A DNA stretch of 64,000 bases from Oscillospiraceae bacterium (GTDB taxonomy: Bacteria; Bacillota; Clostridia; Oscillospirales; CAG-272). This document shows positions 51,256 through 60,260 of this stretch, piece after piece; positions within the stretch are counted from its first letter, which is position 1, and the number at the start of each line of letters is the position of its first letter. The translations under genes were made by a program, and so were the position numbers. The stretch is taken from positions 1 through 64,000 of the forward strand of contig SVST01000005.1 in NCBI GenBank assembly GCA_015064155.1, in the 5' to 3' direction. The notes beneath the pieces are model-generated. The model had not been told where the DNA came from. It searched no databases and saw only the letters and a program-made list of their open reading frames with translations.

Positions 51256-53136
51256 TTATCGAACCACGATCAAGCCGCCCTCGTCGATCTCTTCCAACAA
51301 AATTGTATTTCCGTCAAGCTTCAGCGGCTTCGGCTCGTGAAGATTGGAATACAGCGTGGCTTCGCGTACGGGGTAATCGCACTCCAACGTGCCGCTTTGC
51401 GCACGACACAAGCAGGACGTATTCACCACCGAAATCACGCGGTGATCCTTGTCCGCCAATTCACGAACGGCAAGACGGGGATTGCTTGAACGGGTGCTCG
51501 GTCTTCCAACCGCTGCTACCACGTCGTCCAAAACCTCTTCAAACTGCAAAAAGGGTGTGTAATGTGCGCGAACGGTTCCCCACGGATAGTAGCCGCCGCA
51601 GCCGCACTGGAAGGTATCGCCCAAAATGTAGACTTTACCGCCGTTTTCAACGAAACGGTCGATTTCCGCCCTCTCGCAATCCTGCAGCATTTTTGCCCCC
51701 GGCACAAACAGCACGCGGATATCAAGCGCATTCTTGGCAAGACCCTTGCAATCGGTAAAGGTCACCGTATAGCCGGCGCGCGTCAAATCGCGGTAGGCTT
51801 TCGTCATCTCGCGCGAGTGCGTATTGTTCACGGTTGCCTTGATCAATTCGTCGTTATTGTCGATCGCATCGTAGCAGAAATTTGCGTAATCCGAAATAAA
51901 CAGACCGATATGGGAATGAATCGGCTCGGTGTGGATCAGTAGAGGAGAAAGCTCGTTTACAAGCTTCACCATCGCCGCCGCGTTGTCGTAGTTCGGCGTA
52001 TGACTGCCGTCGTAATTGACCAGACCGCAGCCGTTCGGAATCGGGGTTGCGGGAGAGGGATAGTCACCTCTCCATTGATAATAGAGAATCCCCTTAACAC
52101 CCGCGCCGATGGTAGCATAGGTGTTTTTATTAAAGATACGGGGCGGAATTTTGGTACGGCTGTCCAATTCAATGCACCAAGCCTCCTTGCCCTCCGCCTT
52201 CGCGGCGGTCACGCAGATATCGGTTGCCATCATGCAACCAACGTAGTCCTCTCCCTCGGCATTGATGTAGATGGTATAGCCCAAAATGTCCATACTGCCG
52301 CGCGGATTGTCAAAATTATTGACCCCGCGGAACTGTGACCACGTAGCCGTCTGATCGTTTGTAAAGCAGGTATAGGTCGGAAGTGCCGACACCTCCTTGG
52401 CGGAATCGGAGGACGTATTCAAAAAGCCCGTCAACGACTCCATTGCAAACAGCCTCCACAATGCCCACCTCTCGGGGGACTGCTCCTTCCGCGAGCGAGG
52501 CGGCTCGTAATTCCGTGCCTCCTCCTCGGTCATGTGTCCTTTGTCCACCAACCATTTGCGATAAGCCGCTATCGCACAAGGATGATAGTCGAAAACCGTG
52601 TGCGTGGGATAGTGCGGCTCGTTGTAGATCTGAAAAGCCACCACGTTGTCACTTGCGTCAAAATGCCGCGCAAGTGCGTTGGTTGCCATGCGGTTGTCCT
52701 CAAGCATCCCCTCGTGGTGCAGCGTTGTTTGGATAAAATTCGACCACAGCGTGGGGTCCTGCTCGTTGCCCTTGTTATCGATCATTCTCACGTTTTCGTG
52801 TCCCCGCAGATTGACCGCGTAGCCTTGCAGACGAATCGACGTTGAAATCCCGTTTTTCTCGGCTTCCTCGATCATCGCATCCACGAAAGGCGTATCGACC
52901 AGCACCTCTCCGTTTTCGTCCAATCGGGTATTTCCGATGGCGGCAAAGCGCACGTGATTGAAGCCCATTTCAGCCATCAGAGCAAGGTCCTTTTTCATCT
53001 CTCCCATGCGGTCGCCTTCGGGCGGGACCGGATATTTGGCGGTATGGAAGGAGGGATAATAGGACTGTCCCAGCGCAAATACCGCCGTATCGTTGCAGAA
53101 AAGCTTTCCCTTTTCGATATGATAGTGTTTTTTCAT
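51256..53136 (-). CDS. GH42-like glycoside hydrolase (beta-galactosidase type)
   Basis: 626 aa, no signal peptide. TIM barrel with DLALMAEMGFNHVRFAAIG, the acid/base glutamate in FQIYNEPHYPTHTV near 172 and the probable nucleophile in AWCIELDSRTK near 321, followed by a GH42-M trimerisation-type domain (~385-530, LFVPGAKMLQD and FVENGGKVYILGDTF) and a small beta domain. ATG at 53136 has GGAGG upstream. First gene of an operon with the Gfo/Idh gene, divergent from the AraC-GH78 operon. Substrate likely a beta-galactoside or arabinoside. Confidence 0.85.
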   Translation of the reverse strand: MKKHYHIEKGKLFCNDTAVFALGQSYYPSFHTAKYPVPPEGDRMGEMKKDLALMAEMGFNHVRFAAIGNTRLDENGEVLVDTPFVDAMIEEAEKNGISTSIRLQGYAVNLRGHENVRMIDNKGNEQDPTLWSNFIQTTLHHEGMLEDNRMATNALARHFDASDNVVAFQIYNEPHYPTHTVFDYHPCAIAAYRKWLVDKGHMTEEEARNYEPPRSRKEQSPERWALWRLFAMESLTGFLNTSSDSAKEVSALPTYTCFTNDQTATWSQFRGVNNFDNPRGSMDILGYTIYINAEGEDYVGCMMATDICVTAAKAEGKEAWCIELDSRTKIPPRIFNKNTYATIGAGVKGILYYQWRGDYPSPATPIPNGCGLVNYDGSHTPNYDNAAAMVKLVNELSPLLIHTEPIHSHIGLFISDYANFCYDAIDNNDELIKATVNNTHSREMTKAYRDLTRAGYTVTFTDCKGLAKNALDIRVLFVPGAKMLQDCERAEIDRFVENGGKVYILGDTFQCGCGGYYPWGTVRAHYTPFLQFEEVLDDVVAAVGRPSTRSSNPRLAVRELADKDHRVISVVNTSCLCRAQSGTLECDYPVREATLYSNLHEPKPLKLDGNTILLEEIDEGGLIVVR

Positions 53137-53165
53137 AGCTGCCTCCGTGCGTTTTTATTGGCTTC

Positions 53166-53194
53166 AGTATAGCCGATTTCAAAGCGGCTGTCAA
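53166..53194 (-). promoter_or_regulatory. Promoter of the GH42 operon
   Basis: Minus strand TTGACA (53189-53194), 17-bp spacer, TATACT (53166-53171). The spacer contains AGCCG...CGGCT, a short inverted repeat that could be an operator. Confidence 0.85.
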
Positions 53195-53248
53195 TAGCAT
53201 ATCCGATTTTTTTATACAATTTGATACAAAATATTTGTGCCGTTTTTC

Positions 53249-53277
53249 TTGACAAATGCGTATGGGTATGATATAGT
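53249..53277 (+). promoter_or_regulatory. Promoter of the AraC-GH78 operon
   Basis: Plus strand TTGACA (53249-53254), 17-bp spacer, TATAGT (53272-53277). Between it and the divergent promoter, ATACAA occurs twice 10 bp apart (53214-53219, 53224-53229), a possible AraC half-site pair. Confidence 0.8.
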
Positions 53278-53309
53278 TACCTTACCGTAAAGGAAAGGAG
53301 GCACACACC

Positions 53310-54092
53310 GTGATCGATCATCCAAAGGCACTGTCCGCGCTGGTCATTACCCGTGTCGTTCGCATTTTGAGCGTCAATCGCGGACGAACGCACTGGGATT
53401 GCCGTAATCGCGAGCACTGGGCAATCGTCGTGCGCGAATCGGGAAAAGCAGTTTTCAAATCCGAAACCCAACAAATCGAATCGAATCCCGAAACGGTACT
53501 GATTTTGCCGGAGGGGATCTCTTATTCCTTCGACGTCATCGAAGATGGGACGTACATTCTTTTGGAATTTGATGCCGAGCAAACGGGAAGCACGATCCTT
53601 TCTCTTCCAATCGGAAATGCCGAAAAAATACGCAAAATCCTGCACCGAATGGATTACAACAAGATCATCGGACACCCCTATCACGCTTTGGAGCAAATCC
53701 ACGGTACCTACGAGATTCTTTTGACGCTGTTGCGCGATACACAGCTTTTGTACGTGCAAAAGGACAAGCAACGCGTTATCGAGCAGGCGGCAGAATATAT
53801 TTCCACACACTATGCCTCTAACCTGACCAATTCGGCACTTGCCAAGCGTTGCGGCATCAGCGAGGTCTATTTCAGAAAGCTGTTCACACAAATTACGGGG
53901 AATTCCCCCATCACCTATCTCCATAAAATCCGCATCGCATCTGCGGCAAAGCTGTTGCAGGAGGGAACGCTCTCCCTTTCCGAGATTGCGACCTCGGTGG
54001 GGTATACGAACCTATATCATTTTTCCTCTATGTTTAAAAAATACATGGGGTTACCGCCCTCCAAATACGCGCGTCTTTTCAAGGCTTTGTAA
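53310..54092 (+). CDS. AraC-family transcriptional regulator
   Basis: 260 aa. An N-terminal cupin-type effector domain (~1-120, with WAIVVRESGKAVFKSETQQ and LILPEGISYSF), then two helix-turn-helix motifs: LTNSALAKRCGISEVYFRKLF and LSLSEIATSVGYTNLYHFSSMFKKYMG. GTG at 53310 has GGAGG eight bases upstream. It is 31 bases before the GH78 gene and divergent from the GH42 operon, so it likely activates one or both in response to a sugar. Confidence 0.93.
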   Translation: MIDHPKALSALVITRVVRILSVNRGRTHWDCRNREHWAIVVRESGKAVFKSETQQIESNPETVLILPEGISYSFDVIEDGTYILLEFDAEQTGSTILSLPIGNAEKIRKILHRMDYNKIIGHPYHALEQIHGTYEILLTLLRDTQLLYVQKDKQRVIEQAAEYISTHYASNLTNSALAKRCGISEVYFRKLFTQITGNSPITYLHKIRIASAAKLLQEGTLSLSEIATSVGYTNLYHFSSMFKKYMGLPPSKYARLFKAL

Positions 54093-54123
54093 ATTCACCG
54101 TCTTACCGAAAGGAATTTTTGCC

Positions 54124-56484
54124 ATGCTGCTTTCTACCAAGTTTATCCGAGCAAATAACCGTTTGTGCGATTTTGACCGTTTTGAGCCCGCCCCCTATTT
54201 TCGCAAAACCTTTGTGTTGGATTTCACGCCAACCCACGCGGAGCTGACAATTTGCGGCTTGGGATTCTACGAGCTTTCGGTCAACGGCACTCCCATCACA
54301 AAGGGTGCTCTTGCGCCGTACATCTCCAACCCCGATCAAATTCTGTATTATGACCGCTACGACCTCGTTCCCTATCTCAAAAAAGGGAAAAACGTCATCG
54401 GGCTTCTGCTCGGAAACGGATTTCGAAACTGCTACGGCGGCTTTGTGTGGAATTTCGACAAGGCTACCTGCCGCGGTCCCGTTTGCGTCGCGCTTGCACT
54501 GGAAGCCTTTGGGGACGGAGGCTCTCTTTGCTTTGAAGCCGACGAAAGCTTTCTGACACATCCCTCCCCCATTTTGTACAATGACCTGCGCATGGGATAT
54601 TGCTACGATTCCACCCGTGCGATTGACGGCTGGGATACGGTGGAATTCGACGATTCGGGATGGTCACGCGCAGAACGTCAGGACACACCGCGCGGTGTTC
54701 CGCGTCTTTGCGGTGCCGACCCCATCGTGGTAACCGAAGAGGTAGCGCCCGTTTCGGTGACACATCAAGCGTCGGTCTGCTTCTACCACCAAAAGTACCA
54801 ACCCGACGTCCCCGAGGAATATACGAGAAGAAGCAACGTGTATCTGTACGATTTCGGACGGAATCTGGCAGGCGTCACCCGTTTGAAAATCAACGGAAAA
54901 GCGGGACAGCGTATCACCGTCCGTCACGGAGAACAGCTGGTAAACGGCGAATTGCGACTCAACAATATTCTGTGCTATTCCAAGGAGGAAGAAAAAAACC
55001 GCCACGCGTACGACCATAATCAAACCGACGTTTTCATCTGTCGCGGCGGTGAAGAGGAATTTTTGCCGCGCTTTAAATACGACGGCTTCCGCTTTGCGCT
55101 GGTGGAGGGGCCGGAGCCCCGGCAGGCAACCGAAGAGCTGCTCACGGCAGTGGTGATGAACTCCGATTTGACGGTTCGCGCAGGATTTTCCTCTTCAAAC
55201 CCGATTTTGAATCAACTGCAAGAGATGGTGCTTCGCTCCGATCTTTCCAACTTTTATTACTTCCCCACCGATTGTCCGCAACGTGAAAAGAACGGCTGGA
55301 CGGGAGATGCGGCGGTTTCCGCGGAGCAAATGCTGCTCAATCTCACCGCTGAAAATTCGCTGCGCGAGTGGCTTTACAGTATCCGAGGGGCACAAGCCGA
55401 AAACGGCAGCCTCCCCGGCATCGTGCCCACGGGCGGCTGGGGCTTTGCGTGGGGCAACGGTCCCGCTTGGGACAACGTATGCGTAGAGCTTCCCTATCAT
55501 ATTTACAGACATACGGGTGACCCCGGGGTCATTTTGGAAAACAAAGAGATGATTCTACGCTATCTCGACTACATTTTTACGCGGCGCGACGAGCGCGGAC
55601 TGATCCACGTGGGACTTGGCGACTGGGTTGACCCCTATGAGGAGGAAAACGGGAAAATCACGGCTCCCTTAGAGGTAACCGATACCCTGACCGTTTACGG
55701 CATGCTGAAAAAAGCGGCGTTTCTGATGGAGCGCATCGACTGCCGCGAGGATGCCGCACGGCTTTGGGAGATGGCAAAAACGCTCCGCCGCGATTTCCGA
55801 CGAGAGTTGCTCGACGACAATATGACGGTTGCGGGAAATTGCCAAACCTCGCAGGCATTCGCGCTTGCATCCGAGATCTTTGAGAAGAGTGAATTGCCGC
55901 TTGCCGAGCAGAAGCTGATTGATCTCGTTTCCGAAGCAAACGTCACCAATACCTGCGGCATGATCGGCTTGCGCCATATTTTCCACGTGTTGACCGCAAT
56001 CGGCAGAAGTGACCTTGCCCTTTCGATGATCACCTCCAAGGAGCGCACGGGCTACGGCTATTGGGTCGAAAACGAGGCTACCACGCTGCTTGAAAGATTT
56101 CAGGTCTTCGGGCATCCCAAAACCTCCTCCTATAATCACCACTTCCTTGGGGATATCAGCAGCTGGTTTATCGGAGAATTGGCAGGTCTTGTCTACAATC
56201 CGAATGCCGACGATATCACTTATTTTGAGGCGGCTCCCCATCCCGTGCTGACCGAGGACGCGGCATTTGCCGAGGCGCACCTGGATACACGCTTTGGCAG
56301 AATCGGCATAAAATGGGAAAGAAACGGCAGTGAGATTCTTCTTACGGTCAAGATCCCCCGTGGAATGCACGCAACCCTGATGGCAACCGACGGTCAAAGC
56401 TTTGAAGACGGTAGCCTTGTAAAGAAGCTGACGGCATCCGACTCTGCAAGAAGCCTGTGCTACCGCTTGATTCCCCATTCGTAA
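54124..56484 (+). CDS. Alpha-L-rhamnosidase, GH78
   Basis: 786 aa. N-terminal jelly-roll (with YISNPDQILYYDRYDLVPYL and LLLGNGFRNCYGGF), DSTRAIDGWDTVEFDDSGWS, then concanavalin-like NLAGVTRLKINGKAG. The six-hairpin catalytic barrel contains FYYFPTDCPQREKNGWTGDAAV near 382, the family signature with acidic residues, plus GDWVDPYEEENGK and HHFLGDISSWFIGELAGL. ATG at 54124 has AAAGGA nine bases upstream. No signal peptide, so it cleaves imported rhamnosides. Pairs with the AraC gene just upstream. Confidence 0.92.
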   Translation: MLLSTKFIRANNRLCDFDRFEPAPYFRKTFVLDFTPTHAELTICGLGFYELSVNGTPITKGALAPYISNPDQILYYDRYDLVPYLKKGKNVIGLLLGNGFRNCYGGFVWNFDKATCRGPVCVALALEAFGDGGSLCFEADESFLTHPSPILYNDLRMGYCYDSTRAIDGWDTVEFDDSGWSRAERQDTPRGVPRLCGADPIVVTEEVAPVSVTHQASVCFYHQKYQPDVPEEYTRRSNVYLYDFGRNLAGVTRLKINGKAGQRITVRHGEQLVNGELRLNNILCYSKEEEKNRHAYDHNQTDVFICRGGEEEFLPRFKYDGFRFALVEGPEPRQATEELLTAVVMNSDLTVRAGFSSSNPILNQLQEMVLRSDLSNFYYFPTDCPQREKNGWTGDAAVSAEQMLLNLTAENSLREWLYSIRGAQAENGSLPGIVPTGGWGFAWGNGPAWDNVCVELPYHIYRHTGDPGVILENKEMILRYLDYIFTRRDERGLIHVGLGDWVDPYEEENGKITAPLEVTDTLTVYGMLKKAAFLMERIDCREDAARLWEMAKTLRRDFRRELLDDNMTVAGNCQTSQAFALASEIFEKSELPLAEQKLIDLVSEANVTNTCGMIGLRHIFHVLTAIGRSDLALSMITSKERTGYGYWVENEATTLLERFQVFGHPKTSSYNHHFLGDISSWFIGELAGLVYNPNADDITYFEAAPHPVLTEDAAFAEAHLDTRFGRIGIKWERNGSEILLTVKIPRGMHATLMATDGQSFEDGSLVKKLTASDSARSLCYRLIPHS

Positions 56485-56532
56485 TCGATTCAAAAAGTTC
56501 ACACAAAGTTAAAAAATAAAATTCGAAACCGC

Positions 56533-56561
56533 TTGCATTTTCCAAAGAAGAGTGCTATACT
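56533..56561 (+). promoter_or_regulatory. Promoter of the antiporter gene
   Basis: Plus strand TTGCAT (56533-56538), 17-bp spacer, TATACT (56556-56561). Confidence 0.8.
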
Positions 56562-56607
56562 TATATCTTGTGTAAATACGATTAATAAGTAAAGAAAGGA
56601 TTTTATC

Positions 56608-57888
56608 ATGCCATCCACAGCAACCACGCTTATCAGCCTTTCGGTCGCCTTACTGGCGGGGCTTTTGCTCTCTCGATTGGCAAAAAAAATACAACTCCCC
56701 GCAGTTACCGCCTATCTGGTAGCGGGTGTCCTGATCGGACCCTTTCTGCTCGGTGCGTTTGACCTCCCCGGCTTGGGCATCACCCACGAGCAGATTTCGG
56801 GATTCGGAATCATTGCAGACGTAGCCCTCGGCTTCATTGCCTTTTCCATGGGAAATGAATTTCGCTTGGATCAGTTGAAGAAAATCGGAAAGCAAGCTAC
56901 CGTTATCGGTGTCTTCCAAGCGATTTTCACAACGCTGATCGTTGACGCTTCCTTGATCGGACTGCATTTCTTGATTCCCCATAAGGTTTCGCTCTCTGCG
57001 GCAATCGTGCTTGGTGCGGTTGCAACCGCAACGGCACCCGCCGCCACCTTGATGGTTGTGCGTCAGTACAAGGCAAAGGGACCCTTGACCAATCTTCTGC
57101 TTCCCGTCGTTGCACTCGACGATGCGGTTGGCTTGGTGGTATTCGCGGTTTCCTTCGGAATCGCGCGCTCGATCAGCAATCCTCCCGTAAACGTGCTTTC
57201 GATCGTTTTAGAGCCATTGCTTGAAGTGATTCTCTCGCTCTTGCTGGGCTTTGTGACGGGACTTCTGTTCACCCTTTGCGAACGCTTCTTCCATTCGCGC
57301 TCCAAGCGTATGGCGGTTTCGGTTACGTTCGTATTGCTCACCGTTGGTATTTCGCTGTGTAAATTCCAAATCGGGAACGTTCACGTTGGATTCTCCTCCC
57401 TTTTGGCTTGCATGATGCTGGGAACCGTTTTCTGCAACACCTGCGATTTTTCCGAGGAATTGATGGATCGCGCCGACCGTTGGACGGCACCGATTCTGAT
57501 TCTGTTCTTCGTCATCAGCGGAGCAGAGCTGGAGCTTTCGGTGTTCGGAGAGCTGACCGTGGTACTGATCGGTCTTGCCTATATCGCATCGCGCTCGCTC
57601 GGTAAATATTTCGGTGCGGGAATCAGCTCGCGTATGACCCATTGCGACAGCAACATCGTCAAATATCTCGGCATTACCCTTTTGCCCCAGGCTGGCGTTG
57701 CGCTCGGCATGGCAATCAAGGCAACCGAGCTGGGTGCCGACGGTGCCATCGTTCGAAACATTACCCTCTTTGCCGTGCTGGTTTACGAAATCGTAGGTCC
57801 GTTCCTGACCAAGGTCGCACTCACCAAGGCAGGCGATATCAAGGCAGAGGGCAAAACCAGCGCAAGAGGAAACCGCGCGCACCAGTGA
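56608..57888 (+). CDS. CPA2-type cation/proton antiporter
   Basis: 426 aa with about twelve membrane segments. LPAVTAYLVAGVLIGPFLLG, DVALGFIAFSMGNEFRLDQLKK, ATATAPAATLMVVRQY and VVALDDAVGLVVF (paired acidic residues of the ion site) match the monovalent cation:proton antiporter-2 family (Na+/H+ exchanger domain). There is no C-terminal TrkA-N domain, unlike KefB/KefC; the last ~25 residues are a short polar tail. ATG at 56608 has GAAAGGA upstream. Single gene with promoter and terminator; maintains pH or Na+/K+ balance. Confidence 0.88.
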   Translation: MPSTATTLISLSVALLAGLLLSRLAKKIQLPAVTAYLVAGVLIGPFLLGAFDLPGLGITHEQISGFGIIADVALGFIAFSMGNEFRLDQLKKIGKQATVIGVFQAIFTTLIVDASLIGLHFLIPHKVSLSAAIVLGAVATATAPAATLMVVRQYKAKGPLTNLLLPVVALDDAVGLVVFAVSFGIARSISNPPVNVLSIVLEPLLEVILSLLLGFVTGLLFTLCERFFHSRSKRMAVSVTFVLLTVGISLCKFQIGNVHVGFSSLLACMMLGTVFCNTCDFSEELMDRADRWTAPILILFFVISGAELELSVFGELTVVLIGLAYIASRSLGKYFGAGISSRMTHCDSNIVKYLGITLLPQAGVALGMAIKATELGADGAIVRNITLFAVLVYEIVGPFLTKVALTKAGDIKAEGKTSARGNRAHQ

Positions 57889-57918
57889 TCTGAAAGCTTG
57901 CAATCCCCCACATACATC

Positions 57919-57960
57919 AAAAAAACCAAGACCAACCAACTTGATTGATCTTGGTTTTTT
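57919..57960. terminator. Bidirectional terminator
   Basis: AAAAAACCAAGA pairs with TCTTGGTTTTTT around a 17-base loop, between convergent genes. Confidence 0.92.
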
Positions 57961-57991
57961 CTATTTGACGGTATTGAGCCGTCCGTCGATT

Positions 57992-60088
57992 TTACGGGAT
58001 CAAGGAAACCGAGCCGTCGTTGCAGGTCACCGCAACAGCGGGAACGTTTTTGTTCCAATCAGTTCCCTTCTCCATCGCATTCCACGCATCAACCGAGCCC
58101 TCGAAAACGATGGCAGAGAGGTTTTCGCACTCGGAAAACGCGAAACTACCGATGCTCGTGATATTGCTTCCAATCGTAATGCTTGCAAGACTGCGGCACT
58201 TGCGGAACGCAAATGAATCAAGTGCCGTCAAGCCGCTGCCAAGGGTAACGCTCTCCAGTGCGGTACAGCCGTCAAACGCCGTATTGCCGAGAAGCGTTAC
58301 GCTGTCGGGAATCACGATGCTTGCAAGGCTCGTGCAGCCCGCAAACGCAGAGCCGTCGATTCGGGTCACACCGCTTCCGATCTTCACGGACGTCAGGTTG
58401 ACGCATCCGGAAAATGCGCCGCCATCAATTTTCGTCACGGAATCGGGAATGACCATGCTCGTCAGTCCATTGCAGCCCTCAAACGCAGAGCCGCCGATTT
58501 CCGTCACGGTACTCGGAATGGTAAATTCCGCAAGCTTCAAGCATCCCTTAAACAGATTCGAATCAATCTTGGTGATGCCGCTTGGCAATACCACGTTTGC
58601 AAGAAGACTGCACCCCTCAAACACAGACGATCCGAGCTTGGTCACGCTGTCGGGAATCGAGATTTCCCGAAGTGCGGTACAATGGGAAAACGCGGCATTA
58701 TCGATTTCGGTCACGCTGTTTGGAATGGTCACGCTTGCCAACGCTTTACAGCCGTAGAACGCAGAGGCACCGATCGAGGTCATTCCGTTCGGAAGCGAGA
58801 TAGATCGCAACGCATCGCAATTCCAAAACGCAGAGGAGCCGATCTTTACAAGCGTGCTTGGAAGTGTGACGTTACTCAAGCTACTGCAATTTTTGAACAT
58901 CGAATTGCCAAGCTGCGTGACACTGCCGGGAACCGTCGCGCTTTCCAACCGACTGCACTGTTCAAATGCATACGAGCCGACAAACGTTACCCCCTCGGGG
59001 ATCTCGATGCTTGTCAAGCGGTGAAATTCCCGGAAAGCCGCATCGGCAATTCCAACCGTCCCTGCGCGGATGCTTGCAGAGGTAGCAGACCTATCGCAGT
59101 CAACCGCCCACTTGCCTACGTAATAGATCCCGTTTTCAAGCTGTAACAGCTTCGTACATCCCGAAAAGGCTTCGGAGCCGATTTGGGTCACACTATTGGG
59201 AATCGTCAGGCTTGTCAAATTGACACAGTCCTGAAATGCGTTCGCAGCGATCACCGTCACGCTTGCGGGAAGCGTAATCTCGGCAAGGCTGCTGCAACCC
59301 ACAAACATAGAATCGGCGATTGCGGACACACGATCAGGCAAGGTCACATTCGTAAGACTGCTGCAGCCTTCAAACATCGCGTATCCGAGGAGTGTGACAC
59401 TGTTCGGAATGACAATCGCAGACAAAGCGGTGCAATTTGCAAAGGCAGAGTCGTCAATCTCGGTGACGCTGCTTGGAATCTGAATACTTGTAACCGTTGT
59501 GCAATTCGCAAACGCATTCTTGCCGATAATTGTCACGGGCAAGCCCTTATACTTGGCAGGAATTTGCACGGAAGCAGCACTTCCCGTATAATCAATCACG
59601 GCATAGAAATCCGCTTCCGGGAAAAAGAGATCACCGAATTCGCTGTACGTACGCGAAAATACCAGCCCGAGATCGGTGTACACGGCTCCGCAAAGCTCGC
59701 ACTTGTCATCGGAACCATAGAGATGCCCGCCCATTCCCGTAACCGTTTCGGTCACCGTATCACCGCAGGAGCAGGTCTTGGTTCTTTCCGTTTCGGTTGC
59801 CGACAAGCACCCCTCGGGCGAGATCGCAGACCATTCACCGTACGCATGAACGTGCGGCTCCTCGGTAGCAGGCGGTACTGTATCCGACGACGCGGGAACA
59901 TCCGACGACGCGGGAGCATCCGACGACGCGGGGACATCCGACGATGCGGGAGCATCCGACGACGCGGGAGCATCTGCGGTCGCGTTATCCGTCGTTGTCG
60001 GGGAATCTTGATTCTCGGCATTTTGGCAGCCATACAGACAGCTTAATACCAAGCAAAGCACGAGAAACAGAGTGCATAGGTTCTTCAT
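57992..60088 (-). CDS. BspA-type leucine-rich-repeat lipoprotein
   Basis: 698 aa. Signal peptide with lipobox LSCLYGC (Cys ~21), then a low-complexity stalk of DAPASSD/DVPASSD repeats (~38-70), and a small Cys-containing module (CSCGDTVTETV ... DKCELCGAVY, ~105-138). From ~165 to the C-terminus run about twenty 23-residue repeats of the LRR_5/BspA type, for example FANCTALSAIVIPNSVTLLG. Anchored to the outer face of the membrane and predicted to bind host, mucin or bacterial surface ligands. ATG at 60088 has AGGAGG upstream. Confidence 0.92.
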   Translation of the reverse strand: MKNLCTLFLVLCLVLSCLYGCQNAENQDSPTTTDNATADAPASSDAPASSDVPASSDAPASSDVPASSDTVPPATEEPHVHAYGEWSAISPEGCLSATETERTKTCSCGDTVTETVTGMGGHLYGSDDKCELCGAVYTDLGLVFSRTYSEFGDLFFPEADFYAVIDYTGSAASVQIPAKYKGLPVTIIGKNAFANCTTVTSIQIPSSVTEIDDSAFANCTALSAIVIPNSVTLLGYAMFEGCSSLTNVTLPDRVSAIADSMFVGCSSLAEITLPASVTVIAANAFQDCVNLTSLTIPNSVTQIGSEAFSGCTKLLQLENGIYYVGKWAVDCDRSATSASIRAGTVGIADAAFREFHRLTSIEIPEGVTFVGSYAFEQCSRLESATVPGSVTQLGNSMFKNCSSLSNVTLPSTLVKIGSSAFWNCDALRSISLPNGMTSIGASAFYGCKALASVTIPNSVTEIDNAAFSHCTALREISIPDSVTKLGSSVFEGCSLLANVVLPSGITKIDSNLFKGCLKLAEFTIPSTVTEIGGSAFEGCNGLTSMVIPDSVTKIDGGAFSGCVNLTSVKIGSGVTRIDGSAFAGCTSLASIVIPDSVTLLGNTAFDGCTALESVTLGSGLTALDSFAFRKCRSLASITIGSNITSIGSFAFSECENLSAIVFEGSVDAWNAMEKGTDWNKNVPAVAVTCNDGSVSLIP

Positions 60089-60170
60089 AATCTACCTCCT
60101 ATGAAAATATAAAATATTGAACAAAAAACGTTTTGTTTTGTCTTGTTTTTTGTTGATTTTGCTCAACCAT

Positions 60171-60199
60171 ATTGTACCATAAAATGGAAAATTTGTCAA
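60171..60199 (-). promoter_or_regulatory. Promoter of the LRR lipoprotein gene
   Basis: Minus strand TTGACA (60194-60199), 17-bp spacer, TACAAT (60171-60176), leader about 75 nt. Confidence 0.85.
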
Positions 60200-60219
60200 G
60201 AGTTTTTTTTGAAAAATTT

Positions 60220-60255
60220 AGGTCATGACGATCCGAGAACCGATCGTCATGACCT
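60220..60255. terminator. Perfect 14-bp inverted repeat after the lectin-fold gene
   Basis: AGGTCATGACGATC and GATCGTCATGACCT surround an 8-base loop, beginning 5 bases after the stop codon at 60261. The downstream T tract on the minus strand is weak (AAATTTTTC). It may be a terminator, or a cruciform of the kind found behind the variable region of DGR target genes. Confidence 0.6.
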
Positions 60256-60260
60256 TTGTA

